From: Lotus japonicus
Lineage: Eukaryota; Streptophyta; Magnoliopsida; Fabales; Fabaceae
Assembly: GCF_012489685.1 (NCBI RefSeq)
Contig: NC_080043.1
Span: 46,391,127-46,455,126, forward strand
Direction: 5' to 3'
Length of the DNA: 64,000 nt
Below, one piece after another: positions 1 to 12,340 of the stretch. The position numbers and the translations under genes were made by a program. Each line of letters opens with the position of its first letter. Within the stretch, counting starts at the first letter, position 1. The notes under the pieces are model-generated. The model saw only the letters and a program-made list of their open reading frames with translations, searched no databases and was not told where the DNA came from.

Positions 1-63
1 GACAAAATACAATAATCATAAAATGAGCGCAACCACTCACGATAACTCTTCGAGTCATCAATG

Positions 64-418
64 CTCTCACGAAGTCTCACGCTTCAGTGGAGTCTCACAC
101 ATTCACAAAGTCTCACGCTTCAGTGAAGTTTTATGCTTTCACAAGGTCTCACGCCTCAGTGAATTTACACACTTGCACGAAGTCTCACGCTTCAGTGAAG
201 TTTCATGCTCTCACAAGGTCTCACGCCTCAGTGGAGTTCCATGCTTTCCACAAGGTCCCACGCCTCAGTGGAGTATCCCGCATTCACAAGGTCTCACGCC
301 TCAGTGAAGCTTCATGCTGTTCACGAGGTCTCACGCCTCAGTGAAGATCCATGCTTTCCACAAGGTCTCACGCCTCAGTGGAGTATCACGCATTCACAAG
401 GTATCACGCATTCACAAC
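64..418 (-). repeat. Tandem hairpin array (E-type, about 36-bp unit)
   Basis: Nine full units plus a degenerate tail share the core AAGGTCTCACGCCTCA. In most units the core is flanked by short complementary arms: TTCAC/GTGAA in several, TCCAC/GTGGA in the units ending near 273 and 382. The arms differ but still pair, so each unit can fold as a 5-bp stem with a 16-nt loop. One unit (about 175-200) keeps only CAC/GTG. The array lies in the part of the LTR downstream of its TATA box in the minus sense, so it would be transcribed. Confidence 0.85.
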
Positions 419-1694
419 CTCGTTCGTCCTATCAAACTTTCTCAAAACTCTCAAAATAAAATCGGCATGACCTGCCCGCTATTCTCACCATTCAGAATCT
501 CAGATTTCCAGTGTAAAGCATATTTAAATCATCACAATCAACAACATGTCATATATCAAGAAATCTCAACATTAACACTTAGCACTTAGCATATAAAGCA
601 TGCACCACACATCCTAGATTACCCACATAGCACATAGCATGTAAGTCAATCTTCAAAAACATTCAGTAGATGAATCATCTACATTGTCAGCCGAAGCCTC
701 AGAAAACATTTTCAATCACACACAATCTCAGTGCATAAACAGTAAACAATGTCGAAACATCGACCCTAAGCATTAACTAGAGATTCAGTGAGAAGCCCTC
801 ACCTGCAGATTCTCCAGGATTATCTTCTAACTCTTCCTCACCAGCAAAGCGTTGCTCCTCAGGAAATTCCTCAAAAGTTCCTTTAAAGCAAAGTCACAGA
901 AATACTATCAGAATCTATCGAGAACTAAGCTATCGATGCTTACTAAGGTTACACGAAGTAATCTATACTCTAAGGTACGATAATCTAGCGCGAAAGACAA
1001 GTTTTCGGAAAAGGAAATTTTCCTCCTCCCCCTTAATAGGGCTCGGCCACTTTAGGTAATTATGGGGCTCGATTTTTCTTCGATCAAACTTGGTTCCTAT
1101 GCTTTCATAAGCCGTAACTAAGGGTATTCTGAACTCGGAAAAATTATCGGATCAAAAACTGTCGCAGGGGTATTTTGGTCATGATTTTTAACTTAGGATT
1201 TTCAAAACTGAAATCCCAAAAATAAAATTTTGCAGGGACGTCACCAACGACGTTTATGACAACAAATCCTACTAGCACTAAGCTAAGGCGATAGTTTTTA
1301 GCCTAAAGGTTGAAGCTTTACCTCAAAAACTCCAAAAATGGGTATTTAAGGCTAAGATTGATTTCGGCGGAATTCCGGCGACATAACGGAAAATCTAATC
1401 CGGCAGAAGTGATCTTGGGCACATATAGAAGAGGTTTAGAATCAGAAATGAAAGATTCAGGATAGTTTTGCAAAAACCCATAAACTATCCACTCAGAAAA
1501 CTCTACAGAAAAGCTATGGAAAAAGCGATCAGAGGTAAGGATTAGCGACTATACCTCGAAACCTTGAAGCAGCAACTGATTAATCAACAATCAAGCAAGG
1601 ATTGAACAAAATCTCTTCTCCTCCTCTCCTTAGCAAACTCGCGGCCTTTGGGTGGGTTTTGGGTAGTTTGTTTTGATTTTTCTTCCTTTCTTTG

Positions 1695-1704
1695 CTATAT
1701 ATAA
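1695..1704 (-). promoter_or_regulatory. LTR TATA box
   Basis: CTATATATAA on the plus strand reads as a TATA box in the minus orientation, about 720 bp inside the LTR start at 2421. All related LTRs in the window have one at the same relative place (5046, 15526, 27394, 33758, 48405, 59980). Confidence 0.6.
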
Positions 1705-2684
1705 AGGTTTGAAATTCGCGGGAAAATGAAAGTTTCGCGAATCTGATTTTTCCGGCACCATTCTCCATGAATTCTAAGATAGGTTTTGGCAAAGGAATTC
1801 CTAAGCTAAGAAGATGTCTCCTTGTATTTTTGGCAACTAATTCCAAGTCGGTGCAAAGTCGGTGTAAAACTATTTTACCCGATAAGTTGCTTTTTGCCTC
1901 GAATGTCGGAATAGAAAACTTCCTTCGGAAGAAAGATTGAAATCATCAAGAGAAATGGGTGTACGCGTGTAGAATATCCATTTGAAGCTCTGAATAGATA
2001 AAGTCTTCATTGTCGAGAAATTCTAGGGTTTTGAAATACCAGGGATTCGGTTTCGGCAAACTTCCGATGATTGGAATCGGACGTTCGTAGATCCTAGAGT
2101 TTCGCCTCGAAACGATTGTGATCTATGGAAAAAGAGAAGTTCTAACATTTCTCTGAAGATTTTTGGAATTAACTTCCGTCGTGCCTAAAAGTGAAAATCA
2201 GCTATATACTAGGGTTTCTGACCTAGGTTTAAGCGTATAACGATCGTGCTATAACTTTTATCGATCATGATGTAATCCTTTGACTTTTCCTGAACTTTCT
2301 CCTTCATAAATTTATTTCATTTGGTAAACTCTAGTTCAGGTTTCCCTTCACAATACATCAACCCTAATCGTAAATGGAAATCTCTTCCACTGATCCTAAG
2401 CTTAAAAACTTGGGTCTTACAGGGTCAACTCACGGAATAAAATAGATAATACAAACAACATGTGAAGAATAAGGGGGTATATATATATATATATGTTGTA
2501 TATATACATGTAATTTATGTATTGCCTACCCTAAGGTATATACATAACATGTTATCAAGGCTCTAATAAACAATTCGATATCTGTATCTCAACAGTTCAA
2601 TAAACAATGACTCAATAAATCAGTAGAGGGGTGCATGTATGCATGCAGTGTCAACTCAGAGATTATCCCAACAATTAGGCATGT

Positions 2685-3087
2685 CGAGTCGATCCAACCC
2701 ATCGGGTTGAACATACGGACTCGCACACGCAACAAGTGACAACGCCAAGTCGGTTCACTCAAAAGAGTCGAACATACGGACGCTGCGCGTGTCCAAAGAC
2801 TATCGCCGAATCGATCCAATCCATCGTATTGAACATACAGATCCGCGCGAGTCGAAAGATTATCGCTGAATCGATCCAATCCCTCGGATTGAACATACGG
2901 ATTCACGCGAGTTAAAATGGCAATCGCTGAATCGATCCAATCCATCGGATTGAACATACGGATTCACGCGAGCCTGAGTGACTACCGCCGAATCGATCCA
3001 ATCCATCGGATTGAATATACGGATCCGCGCGTGCCAACAATTATTGCCGAATCGGCCCAACCTGTCAGGTTTGGACATACGGATTCG
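2685..3087 (-). repeat. Tandem hairpin array (G-type, about 60-bp unit)
   Basis: Seven units carry a two-part hairpin. The inner stem is CAATCC/GGATTG in most units, CAACCC/GGGTTG in the first and AACCT/AGGTT in the last. The outer stem is CGAGTC/GACTCG in unit 1, TGAATC/GATTCA in units 4 and 5 and CGAATC/GATTCG in unit 7. Units 3 and 6 have one mismatch in the outer stem. Unit 2 is degenerate but keeps ACTC/GAGT. Paired changes in both stems are visible directly. Confidence 0.85.
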
Positions 3088-5045
3088 CGCCGCAAAGTCG
3101 AAGATACACTCTTTGTGTCCCTTGATAAAGGCCCAGTCTTCTGACCGTCCCAAACCCCAAACATATGCATAATGCAATATGGTTAACAAAACATCGAATC
3201 GTCCTCACACGTACGAGTTTAACCACAAATCTCAATTTAAAAGGACCCGAAGATCAAAGTCGTCTTGCGACTAGGCTGTGAAAAGCCGGAGTACATATTG
3301 CACTCAGTGACATTTCCATGGTCACTATGGTTCATCTCCGTGACAACCATCAAATCATCTCAAGTTCAAGGCTTTTCGACTATTTCCCGTTTTTCACAAT
3401 CATTTCCAAGTCTTAAATTTTCCTAAAGATCTCGTTAATTAATCAAAGCATTTCAAGTTGAGTTAATCAGGTTATGAGGTTTATTATTGAAATTCAAGTT
3501 CCATAAGTTCTCAAGTTCCGAATTCCAACTATTCAAAGTTTCCCAAATCTCCCAAATATAATCCCCGGGAAAAGTCTAAGTATTCCAAAGAGGGCTAGAT
3601 CTCAGACCTCAGGTCAGGACCTACCTAGGGTTTCCTCTCAACCCGAAAGATCAACAACATCAACTCAAATGTCTTACGCTCCGCAATCGCGTCAACACGC
3701 ACAATTCGATATCAATTCAACAACACCCAGCTCTAAAGAGCGATGCAACAATAATACGGTGCAGAAATCATAAGACAGAAACCAGTAAACGGCCGAAGCC
3801 TCTCAGAAAATGGAGACACACGTCTCATATAAGTTCACTCGGCCGTAGCCTCCAGAAAACATTTTCCAATTTCAAACGATAAACAATACCCAAGCAATAT
3901 TCAATAACAAGCAATATTCAATATCAAGCAATATTCAAGTCGAATTTATCGACGCCTATAAATCAATAGCTAGTAAGTAAGTTGCCCTAACCTCGAGTTG
4001 TTCCAGTCTCGCGGTGTAGGTCTCCCTCACAAGCTTGTTTAGTAAATCCCAAAGTTTCCACAATTTAACCTTTGAGCAAACAAGCAATAATGAATCAACA
4101 CAAGTCAATACAGTCGAAGCAATCCTAATTAATGTCCGACAAAGCTCAAGAAGCTTCAGAGTACAACATCTAGGCACGAATGGAAGGGCTTTCCCCGAAT
4201 GGATGAGTTTTGACCCGATTCAAGTTTTGTACAAAAACACTTTATTCGCTAAAACGTGCATAACTCGAGCTACAGAACTCGGAATGACACGAAACCGGCG
4301 CAAAAATTTCGACAATTGAAAGAGCTACGCAATGGCTCAGGTCATAGAGACCCAAAAATTATTTTTGGACACGGTACCCAAGCAAATAGGTTTCGGCCAC
4401 TATGGAAAATAGGGTTTTCGAACTTTTCCTTCGATCTAAATCAATTCCTAGGTATTCTTAGGCGATATCTAGGCCAGGGAAACTCTCAGAAAAATTATCG
4501 GGTCGAAAACTGTCGCAGGGGTATTTTGGTCATTATTTTCAGCTCAGAATTTCAAAATTGGAATTTCGAAAAACAAATTGGATGGGAACGTCAACAACGA
4601 CGTTTATGACAACTAATCCTACTAGCACTAAGCTAAGTCGTGAATTTTCAGCTTAAAGAACTGAACTTTACCCAAAAATGGGTTTTTACAATAGAAATTG
4701 ATCCCGGCGGCATTTCGGCGAGATTCAACAGAAACCAACCGGATATTCACGCTCTAGAGTACGTAGGCAATAAGTTTAGACACTGAAATCAGCTTATTTG
4801 GACAGTTTTACAAAAAGCTCAAAACTTTGAGCACAGAAAGACATAGAGAAAAGCGACAGAATTGACTATCAGAAATAAGAAATAGCATCAGTACCTCGAG
4901 GCCTACGCGTAGCAACGAACGGAACGACGATCGGTCAAGAATTTGCAAAATCACTTTTCCTCCTTTTCCTCCTTTTCCTCCAAGAAGCTCTCGGCCACAA
5001 TGGGTTTGGGTGATGGTTTTTTTGTTTTTTTTTTTTCATTTCAAG

Positions 5046-5055
5046 CTATATATAG
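5046..5055 (-). promoter_or_regulatory. LTR G TATA box
   Basis: CTATATATAG in minus orientation, about 720 bp from the LTR start at 5771, at the same place as in the sister LTRs. Confidence 0.6.
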
Positions 5056-5771
5056 GAAATGGAAAATGCGGAAAAATGAAAATTTCGTGATTCCGATTTT
5101 TCCTACTGATTCCAACGTATTTTAGACACGATATTCTTCCCGCTGAATCTTCTAATTCTTCAAAGAAATATCAGTATGATTTTTGGTTTTCGAGGCTTGT
5201 TTTTTTAATGTGTACCGGCTTAAAATGCACTTTTTGCACTTTATGGTCTTGACCTCGGATGCAGAAACTTCCTTCTGAAGAAAGATTCGGAACGTCGATT
5301 AGAGTGGACGAACGCGGATGAAATATTTATTTGAAGCTCCGAATAGAAAAAGTCTTCATCGTCCGTTGATTTTAGGGTTTCTGAACTATCAGGGTTTCCG
5401 TTTCGGCAAACTTCCGAGAATTAGAATTTGACGTTCGTACATTCCAGGGTTTCGTATCGAAATACTTGTCTATGGACGAATAAGAGAAGTTCTAACATTT
5501 CTCTGAAGATTTTTGGAATTAGTTTCCATCGTGTCTTAAAGAGTAAATTAGCTATTTACTAGCGTTCTTGACCTAGGTTAAAGCGAATACTAACCGTGTT
5601 ATAACTTCTATCGACTTTGATACAATCCTTAGCTTTTTCCTGAACTTTCTCCTTCACAAATCTATCCCATTCAATAAGCACTTGTTCAGGTTTTCCTCCA
5701 CGTTACCTCGAATTAATCGTGAAAAAGGAATTTTATTCGGTTTATTCCAAACTTAAAACTTGGGTCTCACA

Positions 5772-8191
5772 ATGCGCCTGCAATATTCATGGACTACATG
5801 AATCGTATCTTTAACCCGTATCTCGACAAGTTTGTTGTGGTCTTCATTGATGATATTCTGATTTACTCGAGGAGCAAGCAAGAGCATGAGGAACATCTTC
5901 GATTAGTATTGGGAATACTAAGAGAACGACAGTTGTACACCAAGCTATCCAAGTGAGAGTTTTGGTTAGAATCTGTGCAATTTTTAGGACACGTGGTGAG
6001 TAAGGCAGGAATAGCAGTCGATCTGGCGAAGGTAGAGGCAGTTAACTCATGGGAAGCACCCAAGACGGTCACGGAAGTGCAAAGTTTTCTCGGATTGGCA
6101 GGATATTACCGGCGATTCATCGAAGGATTTTCCAAGATCGCGATACCATTAACCAAGTTGACGAAGAAGGATCAGCCTTATAAATGGACGCCAGAGTGCG
6201 AAGTGAGCTTTAAGGAACTTAAGAAGAGGCTAACTACATCGCCAATTTTGGTATTGCCCGATCCTGCAAAGGAATTTGAAGTGTATTGTGACGCGTCAAA
6301 GATGGGAGTAGGATGTGTGCTAATGCAAGAGCGGAAAGTAGTAGCGTACGCATCAAGACAACTTAGGCCTCATGAAGTGAATTACCCCACTCATGACCTA
6401 GATCTAGCAGCAGTAGTGTTTGCGCTCAAGATCTGGAGACACCACTTGTATGGTGCGAACTTCACGGTGTTCAGTGATCATAAGAGTCTCAAGTATCTAT
6501 TTGACCAAAAGGAGTTGAATATGAGACAACGGAGATGGGTAGAATTCTTGAAGGATTACGATTTCAAGTTACAGTACCACCCAGGAAAAGCAAATGTGGT
6601 GGCAGATGCGCTGAGTAGGAAGAGCTTGCACGTCTCAGCGATGATGATAGAGGAACTGAAGCTGTTGGAAGCGTTCAAAGACCTGAACCTAGCTGTGGAA
6701 CTGCGACCAAAGCAGATGAAGTTTGGTATGGTTGTGGTGACTAGCGAATTTCTAGAAGAAATTAAGCGAAGTCAAGAGGAAGACAAAGATTTTCAAGAGC
6801 AGATGAGGAAAAATGAAGTTGAAAAGCTAACCAAAGGGAGAGATGGATTATGGAGATTCCACGAGAGGATATACATCCCGGAAGACAAGGAGCTGAGAGA
6901 AAGAGTCTTAGAAGAAGCACACATAAGCGCTTTGAGCATACACCCCGGATTCACCAAAATGTATCGGGACATGAAGGAAAGATTTTGGTGGCCCGGAATG
7001 AAGAAAGACATCTTGAAGAAGGTAATGACCTGTCTGACATGTCAAAAGGCGAAAGTGGAGCATCAGAAACCCTCTGGAGAATTGAGACCTCTAGAGATAC
7101 CTGAATGGAAGTGGGAGAGCATTTCCATGGATTTTGTCACAGGATTACCAAGAACTCAGAGCAAGAACGATGCTATTTGGGTAATTGTAGAACGACTCAC
7201 AAAGTGCGCGCATTTCATAGCGGTTAACATGACATACTCAGTAGAGAGATTAGCAAGGATATATGTGAAAGAAGTAGTGAGACATCATGGAATACCGGCA
7301 AGCATAGTTGCGGATAGAGATCCGCGATTTACATCACAATTTTGGAAGAGCCTACACAAAGCCTTGGGAACAAACTTGAATTTTAGCTCAGCATATCACC
7401 CCCAGACGGACGGACAGACAGAAAGAACCATTCAAACACTAGAAGATATGTTGCGAGCATGCGCTTTAGAAGAGCAAGGCAGTTGGGAAGATTGTTTGCC
7501 ATTAGTGGATTTTTCATATAACAATAGCTTCCACTCAAGCATAGAAATGGCACCATTTGAAGCATTGTACGGAAGGAAGTGTAGAACCTCGTTAAGTTGG
7601 TTTGATGAAGGAGATAAGCTAGTACTAGGACCCGACGTAGTGCAGGATATGTCGGAAAAGGTGAAAGGAATTAGGGAGAAGCTTAAGATAGCACAGGATA
7701 GGCAGAAAGCTTACTATGATCGTAGGAGAAAGCCTTTAGAGTTTGAAGAGGGAGACCATGTTTTCCTCGGAGTTAACCCAATTACAGGGGTAGGAAGGTC
7801 AATTAAGTCGAAAAAGCTTACACCAAAATATTTAGGACCTTACCAAATCCTTAGGAAAGTAGGAACATCAGCCTACCAGGTGGCGCTACAGCCATCTTTG
7901 TCAAACTTGCACGATGTGTTTCATGTTTCCCAAAAAAAGAAATACATTCTCGACCCTTCTCATGTGATAAAACCTGAACATATACAACTCAAGGAGAACT
8001 TAACATACACGGCCGAACCTAAAAAGATATTGGATAGGAGGATGAAACAACTTAGGAAAAAGGAAATCCCGTTAGTGAAAGTAGCTTGGAGTGAGGGGGA
8101 AAATGAGGAAGCTACTTGGGAATTAGAGGAGGATATGAGAAGGACATACCCTCAACTGTTTAGTGTCTTAGGATGTGAATTTCGAGGATGA
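5772..8191 (+). pseudogene. pol: Chromovirus (Tekay/Del-type) pol, 5' truncated, element T
   Basis: Polyprotein part that copies and inserts a Ty3/gypsy element. In order: the C-terminal part of reverse transcriptase with the FIDD catalytic box (about 5840-5860); a connection segment [12 protein letters not shown]; RNase H ([29 protein letters not shown], about 6280-6625); integrase zinc region (H-x-H, then CLTCQKAK), catalytic D in SMDFV, D in ADRDPRFTS and E in GQTERTI; a GPY-like module (LGPYQIL); and a chromodomain-like tail ([17 protein letters not shown]). The RT N-terminus is lost because LTR G inserted at 5771/5772. A TGA at 5954-5956 interrupts the frame where the family normally has cysteine (KLSKCEFWL-type motif). 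The frame is open from 5975 to the stop at 8191. Family assignment is firm; activity is excluded by the truncation and stop. Confidence 0.93.
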
Positions 8192-8214
8192 AATTCTCAA
8201 AAAGGAGGGGAGAG
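8177..8214 (+). other. Polypurine tract and stem-loop of element T
   Basis: AAAAAGGAGGGGAGAG directly precedes the 3' LTR start TGTAACATCC at 8215, as expected for the plus-strand primer. Just upstream, GAATTTC (8177-8183) and GAAATTC (8190-8196) form a perfect 7-bp stem around GAGGAT and overlap the pol stop codon. The same place in the other elements carries AGTTTC/GAAACT. Confidence 0.85.
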
Positions 8215-8310
8215 TGTAACATCCCACCAACCAGGTAACGACCTCATAGGAGATACGAAACCCTAGAAAGTCGGAATAGGCAAATACGCACTAACGATCT
8301 AACTATACTA

Positions 8311-8372
8311 TATAATATATATATAATATATATATATATATAATATGTGTGTGTGTATGCATGTATGTGTGA
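8311..8372. repeat. AT/GT microsatellite
   Basis: Runs of TATATA followed by TGTGTGTGTATGCATG inside the LTR of element T. Simple sequence; no function is inferred. Confidence 0.8.
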
Positions 8373-8933
8373 ATATTTTACTATATTGCTTGTTTGCACG
8401 TAAACCGAGATGTCGGTCAATCGACTTTAAATCGACCCGACAATAAAAGTACCAAAGACATGGTCACAATAACCCCAAAAAGAGGATGAACTTGAGAGAG
8501 AGGTAGGATAGGCTAAATAGATGATCTGATCACGTCTCTTGACCATTGTCTCAGAGTGATTGAAACCCGAACCAAGCTAAAAGAGTGATACTTTAACCAC
8601 TCTAAGGAGATGATATTGAACCTTGAGAGGGGAAATACACTCTAATTTATCACTAACAAACCTGAACCAGTATAATATTGCATCAGTTTTGTCCCGACAT
8701 GGAAAATAATAAAGAAATCGACCAGTCGAAACCCTAGGATTTGTGTGCCGCTGACTCAAGCATGCAATCAGCCATGACACCCTTCCTTCATCACCTCTGA
8801 TGGCTTCTGAAGCTTTCCAAACTCCTCCCACGCAACCAGAAGCCCTAGGTTAATCACCATGCATGAAAACCTATTGGTGGTGCAACCTTGAAAATGCTTA
8901 AGTTTGGATTAGCCATTTAATCACTTTTCAGCC

Positions 8934-8940
8934 TATATAA
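8934..8940 (+). promoter_or_regulatory. TATA box of the element T LTR
   Basis: TATATAA within GCCTATATAAGGAG, about 720 bp into the LTR, at the position expected for the U3/R border in sense with T pol. Confidence 0.6.
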
Positions 8941-9049
8941 GGAGTACCATTCGACTCCACGCGACCACAGCATCACACTAAGCCCCTTGAAACCCTCAGA
9001 GAGTGCCCAGAGAGCTTGAGAGAAAAACCGAGAGGAAGTTCAGAAACTC

Positions 9050-9454
9050 TGTAACGCCCCGATTTCGGTGGCGTCACTTTAGTAACCAAAAAGAAAGTTT
9101 AAGCGGAAAAACGTGAATATTTTTTTTTTCGATAATAGAATCATAATTTGAAAGAAATAAAACTCTACAACGAAAGATAGCAGAACTAATATACCATAAT
9201 AATTACAGCCCCCGCTGTAAGTAGCAAACCACGTCACGAGTAAACCTCCAGTGACGGGAAGTAAGAGAAAGTAACGCCCGTAGGCAATATGTACAATCCA
9301 AAAGAAAAGGTTAAGTGTCCGCAACACCAACCCTAAAAAATGAGAATAAGTTAGCCCAACCGGCCTAAAACAAGACCCCCTAGTCCAACCAACTCTCTGT
9401 GGTTTCCGTAGAGAAACCACACAAAAAGCTATCGGCGGGAAACTACCCTGTTCC
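9050..9454 (-). repeat. LTR D, left fragment
   Basis: TGTAACGCCCCGATTTCGGTG and what follows match the first about 400 bp of LTR E (24150-24555). D is interrupted after CCCTGTTCC by element C and resumes at 23414. Read in the minus sense this is the 3' (U5) end of an LTR. There is no sign of internal element sequence, so D may be a solo LTR. Confidence 0.85.
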
Positions 9455-10024
9455 TGTAACACCCCGATTTCCGGGTGTCACTTTAGTAACCAAAAATAAA
9501 CTTTATGCGGAAAACAGGTAATTTTTTTCTTTTCGTTTGATTCCTTTTAAATAAAGCAATAGAAAGTGAAGACATAACCCAACCACTAAACTAACCAATA
9601 TACATCAAATATAAACATGTACAGCCTTAGCTGCACTCCCACGTCACGCGCACTCGCAGTGACTCCAAAGTAGTGTGCTCGTAGGCAAATAGTTACAAAT
9701 CTAGAAGTTTAGGTGTGAAAGTTTATAATTACAACCCACTAGGAGAAAGTCGGCCTCAAAATGGCCTAAGCAAAGACTCCAATGGTCCGACTGACTCACT
9801 GTGATCCCTCAATAAGAGAACCACACAAAAGTCATGCGTCGGGAACCTACTCTGTCCCAAAAGCAAAACGAATCATAGCTCTACACCAAATATGACGCGT
9901 GCCTAAACCTACCCTCCAAGAACCAAGACCACTGCGAACTGAAGTTGGCAAGTTGAAGCTCAGCTCCACGCGTCGTAGAACTCCTTTCGACAGACGTCCA
10001 CGCTCGTCAGTCCGTTCCTCCATG

Positions 10025-11967
10025 TGTAACACCCTCTAAACCCCGCATAATAATATATCATAAATCAGAGTAAAATGCATAACACAAAGGGTGTCACACT
10101 TATTCTCCAGAAACATAAATCAAAACACATGTCATGCAACATCATATGCATAGCACATCGGATTTATTTCAACTCCAAAATTTAACATAAAGACAGTTCA
10201 TAGGTAACTCTAAACGTTTCCCGGTGTTACATAACAGAGCATGACTCCCCTAACTAAACCGTAAATGAAAGACTAGCTCCTCCAACTAACCCTCGCGAGA
10301 AGCTCCACTATCTTCGGTACCTGAGCGATGTCGCATAGAACATCATTCCAACAGAAGGGTGAGAACTCATATCATATGGATAAGCATAATAATAAATAAT
10401 GTAAAAGCTTATCTATGCTCCACATAAATTACTCACATTCACTAACAAATAATAAATTATGTAATTTTAACATAATTAATCAAGTTCACAGTTATGGCAA
10501 ATACTCAATAAATTATAGCTCAATTAGAACATATATAATAGTCTCTAATTACCACCACATCAAATCTCTCCAAAAATATCACCATAACACATATGACTCA
10601 AGTGAGACCCGTGCAAATGCCTTTGGTACCAAAGTTGTTATCCTTAGCGGTATCACCGCGTCCACTCCAGACAGATAACCACCAATAAAGCCCTCGCTCT
10701 AGGCTTCAAAACCACTCCAGTTTTGGGACAAGTCACTAGCCTCCACGAGAACTAGCAAACATTGCCTCTTGACAACTATGCAGTGTATTGTGCAAAACTC
10801 AACTAACATATGCATATTCAGACCATCTCCAAGTCCTAATTATTTTAGCATATTCATCACCAGTTGCACAAAACACATATTACATGTTATCAATTATACA
10901 ACTTGCAATCACAACAACTTAGCATCTCAAACATAACATCAATTCAGAAACAACATCATATAATGATTATTAAAAATAGATGTAAATTAAATATAATTCA
11001 TATATAACAGGTTCTGCAACTATTTCCTAAAGACTGAATTTCTCTCTAAATTTTCCCAAAAACTCGCGACATGCTCATGCTCGCCATCTCGCGACATCTC
11101 ACTGCACAACTCGCAATGTCGCGACATCTCACGACATCTCCCTACGCAACTCGCCATGTCGCTGAATAACTCGCCATGTGCGCGCACCACACATAGATGT
11201 AAATTATCAAATATACTCAGAAAAATCTAATATTTTTATCATGGTTCCGTATACACGTTTTGTAAACCTCTATAAATTTTCAAGTCACAATTCGAAGTAC
11301 AAAAATCAGGAAAAATCGTACACTAACCGCAGTTCGTAAGAAACTGGACAGCTTATACTCACTAAAATACACATAACTCGAGCTACAGACGTCGGAATGA
11401 CGTGAAAGCAGTGGCAAAAGTTTCGTAACAGAAAAACCTACAACTTTTATGAAGACTACTTCTTCAAATTCGGCCATTAACATAGCACGAAAAAGGGTAC
11501 AAGAGAACGTAAATTTCTGCGCATCATGCAAGCCTATCATCTACCCCCAAAATCATCTAAGAACCAAACCCTAACTATTTCAATTTGGGAATTTTTGCAA
11601 CCTAGGTTCCTAAATCATGCTTTCTATCATTATCCACTATCATACCAATCCATAAAACATGAATTCAAACCCTCTTGTAGATCAGTTCTAAGTTTTCTCC
11701 TCTCCTTCTCTGCTTTCACGTGTTTCTTGTTCTGCTTCTCTTCTAATCCTTATTTTTTTTCTTTTCTTTCTTTCTATTTCACTCCTAACCCTTAAATAGC
11801 CATACAATGGGCCCCACTCTCAATTGCTCACACTAAACCCTAAAACCTTATTTATCTATATCACATAATCACTTAATTATCTAACAAAATCACTTAATTA
11901 CCATATACCATAATACTAATTAAAATAAAATAATAAATAACCTAATAACAGAAAATGGGGTGTTACA
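10025..11967. mobile_element. Solo LTR S1 (1943 bp)
   Basis: TGTAACACCC...GGGTGTTACA with the duplication CCATG at 10020-10024 and 11968-11972. The empty site is seen in the sister LTR at about 20424 (CTCCATGACCC). No gag/pol and no PBS or PPT, so it is a solo LTR left by recombination between two LTRs. It contains a sub-repeat block (about 11060-11190) built on TCGCGACATCTC and CTCGCCATGT. CTTAAATAG near 11790 suggests that the transcription sense is minus, which is uncertain. A second, inverted copy is at 62054-63839. Confidence 0.9.
11060..11190. repeat. Degenerate sub-repeats in S1
   Basis: Irregular repetition of CTCGCGACAT, CTCGCCATGT and GACATCTC, several with the palindrome TCGCGA. 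The inverted copy at about 62650-62785 carries the same block. Confidence 0.65.
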
Positions 11968-12340
11968 CCATGACCCTTCCCCGGTACGTCGCTCGATGAC
12001 CCACAAGATAGATCACCCAAGCGGTGGGGCATGTCGATCCACCAACTCAAACCTGATCCCCCCCGAGGGAGAGACCGTCGAAACCCAATCCACCGTCGAC
12101 ATCTGGCAGCAGGTCGACCGCCCAAACACAAACATGAAACCAAAGCCAAGGCGCTAGGGTCAACTCACGGAAATAAGTAGATATACACACAACATGTGAT
12201 AGGGGTTGTAGATATATGTTGATATATACATATATAAACAATCCTAGCATGTTATGGCTCTAACAATGCTTCAATAAACAAACAGCACACAATTCAAGTC
12301 AGAATGAATGTATGCGTGAAATGCACAATATGATCCGGAT

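Larger units (their letters stand above)
1..2421 (-). repeat. Right part of a long Ty3/gypsy LTR (E subfamily)
   Basis: This block matches the E LTR at 25410-28108 in order and nearly base for base, including the tandem array, the leader, the TATA box near 1695-1704 (minus sense) and the terminal GGTCTTACA. Read on the minus strand the LTR begins TGTAAGACC at 2421. The other end lies outside the window. It is followed directly by sequence of another LTR subfamily (GGGTCAACTCACGG, as at 12156) and not by a PPT, so it is either a 5' LTR or a solo LTR. GGGTC at 2422-2426 would be the target-site duplication, but its partner is not visible. No coding capacity is supported; the short ORFs here are by-products of the array. 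Confidence 0.85.
2422..5771 (-). repeat. Long Ty3/gypsy LTR G, inserted in the RT of element T
   Basis: The sequence is collinear with the other long LTRs: GGGTCAACTCACGG leader, tandem array, CAATATGGTTAACAAAACATCG block, CGAATTTATCGACGCC block, TATA at 5046-5055, and end GGGTCTCACA at 5771 (TGTGAGACC on the minus strand). At 5772 the sequence changes at once to chromovirus RT codons ([10 protein letters not shown]), so the element landed inside that gene; ATGCG (5772-5776) would be one copy of the target duplication. The left part of G is displaced by the E-type LTR at 1-2421. No PPT follows, so this is a 5' LTR or a solo LTR. Confidence 0.85.
8215..9049 (+). repeat. 3' LTR of element T, truncated
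   Basis: Starts TGTAACATCCCACC right after the PPT. It contains a TATA/TG-rich microsatellite (about 8311-8372) and a TATA box TATATAA at 8934-8940 (inside GCCTATATAAGG), followed by a leader. It is cut at 9049 by the start of LTR D (TGTAACGCCCCG), with AACTC (9045-9049) as the probable duplicated target. Its 3' end is not in the window. Confidence 0.85.

Noticed and set aside
10025..10040. TGTAACACC at 10025 as the true border of the element C LTR
   Set aside because: The sister LTR at about 20424 reads straight through this point, and CCATG is duplicated on both sides, so this is a separate insertion.
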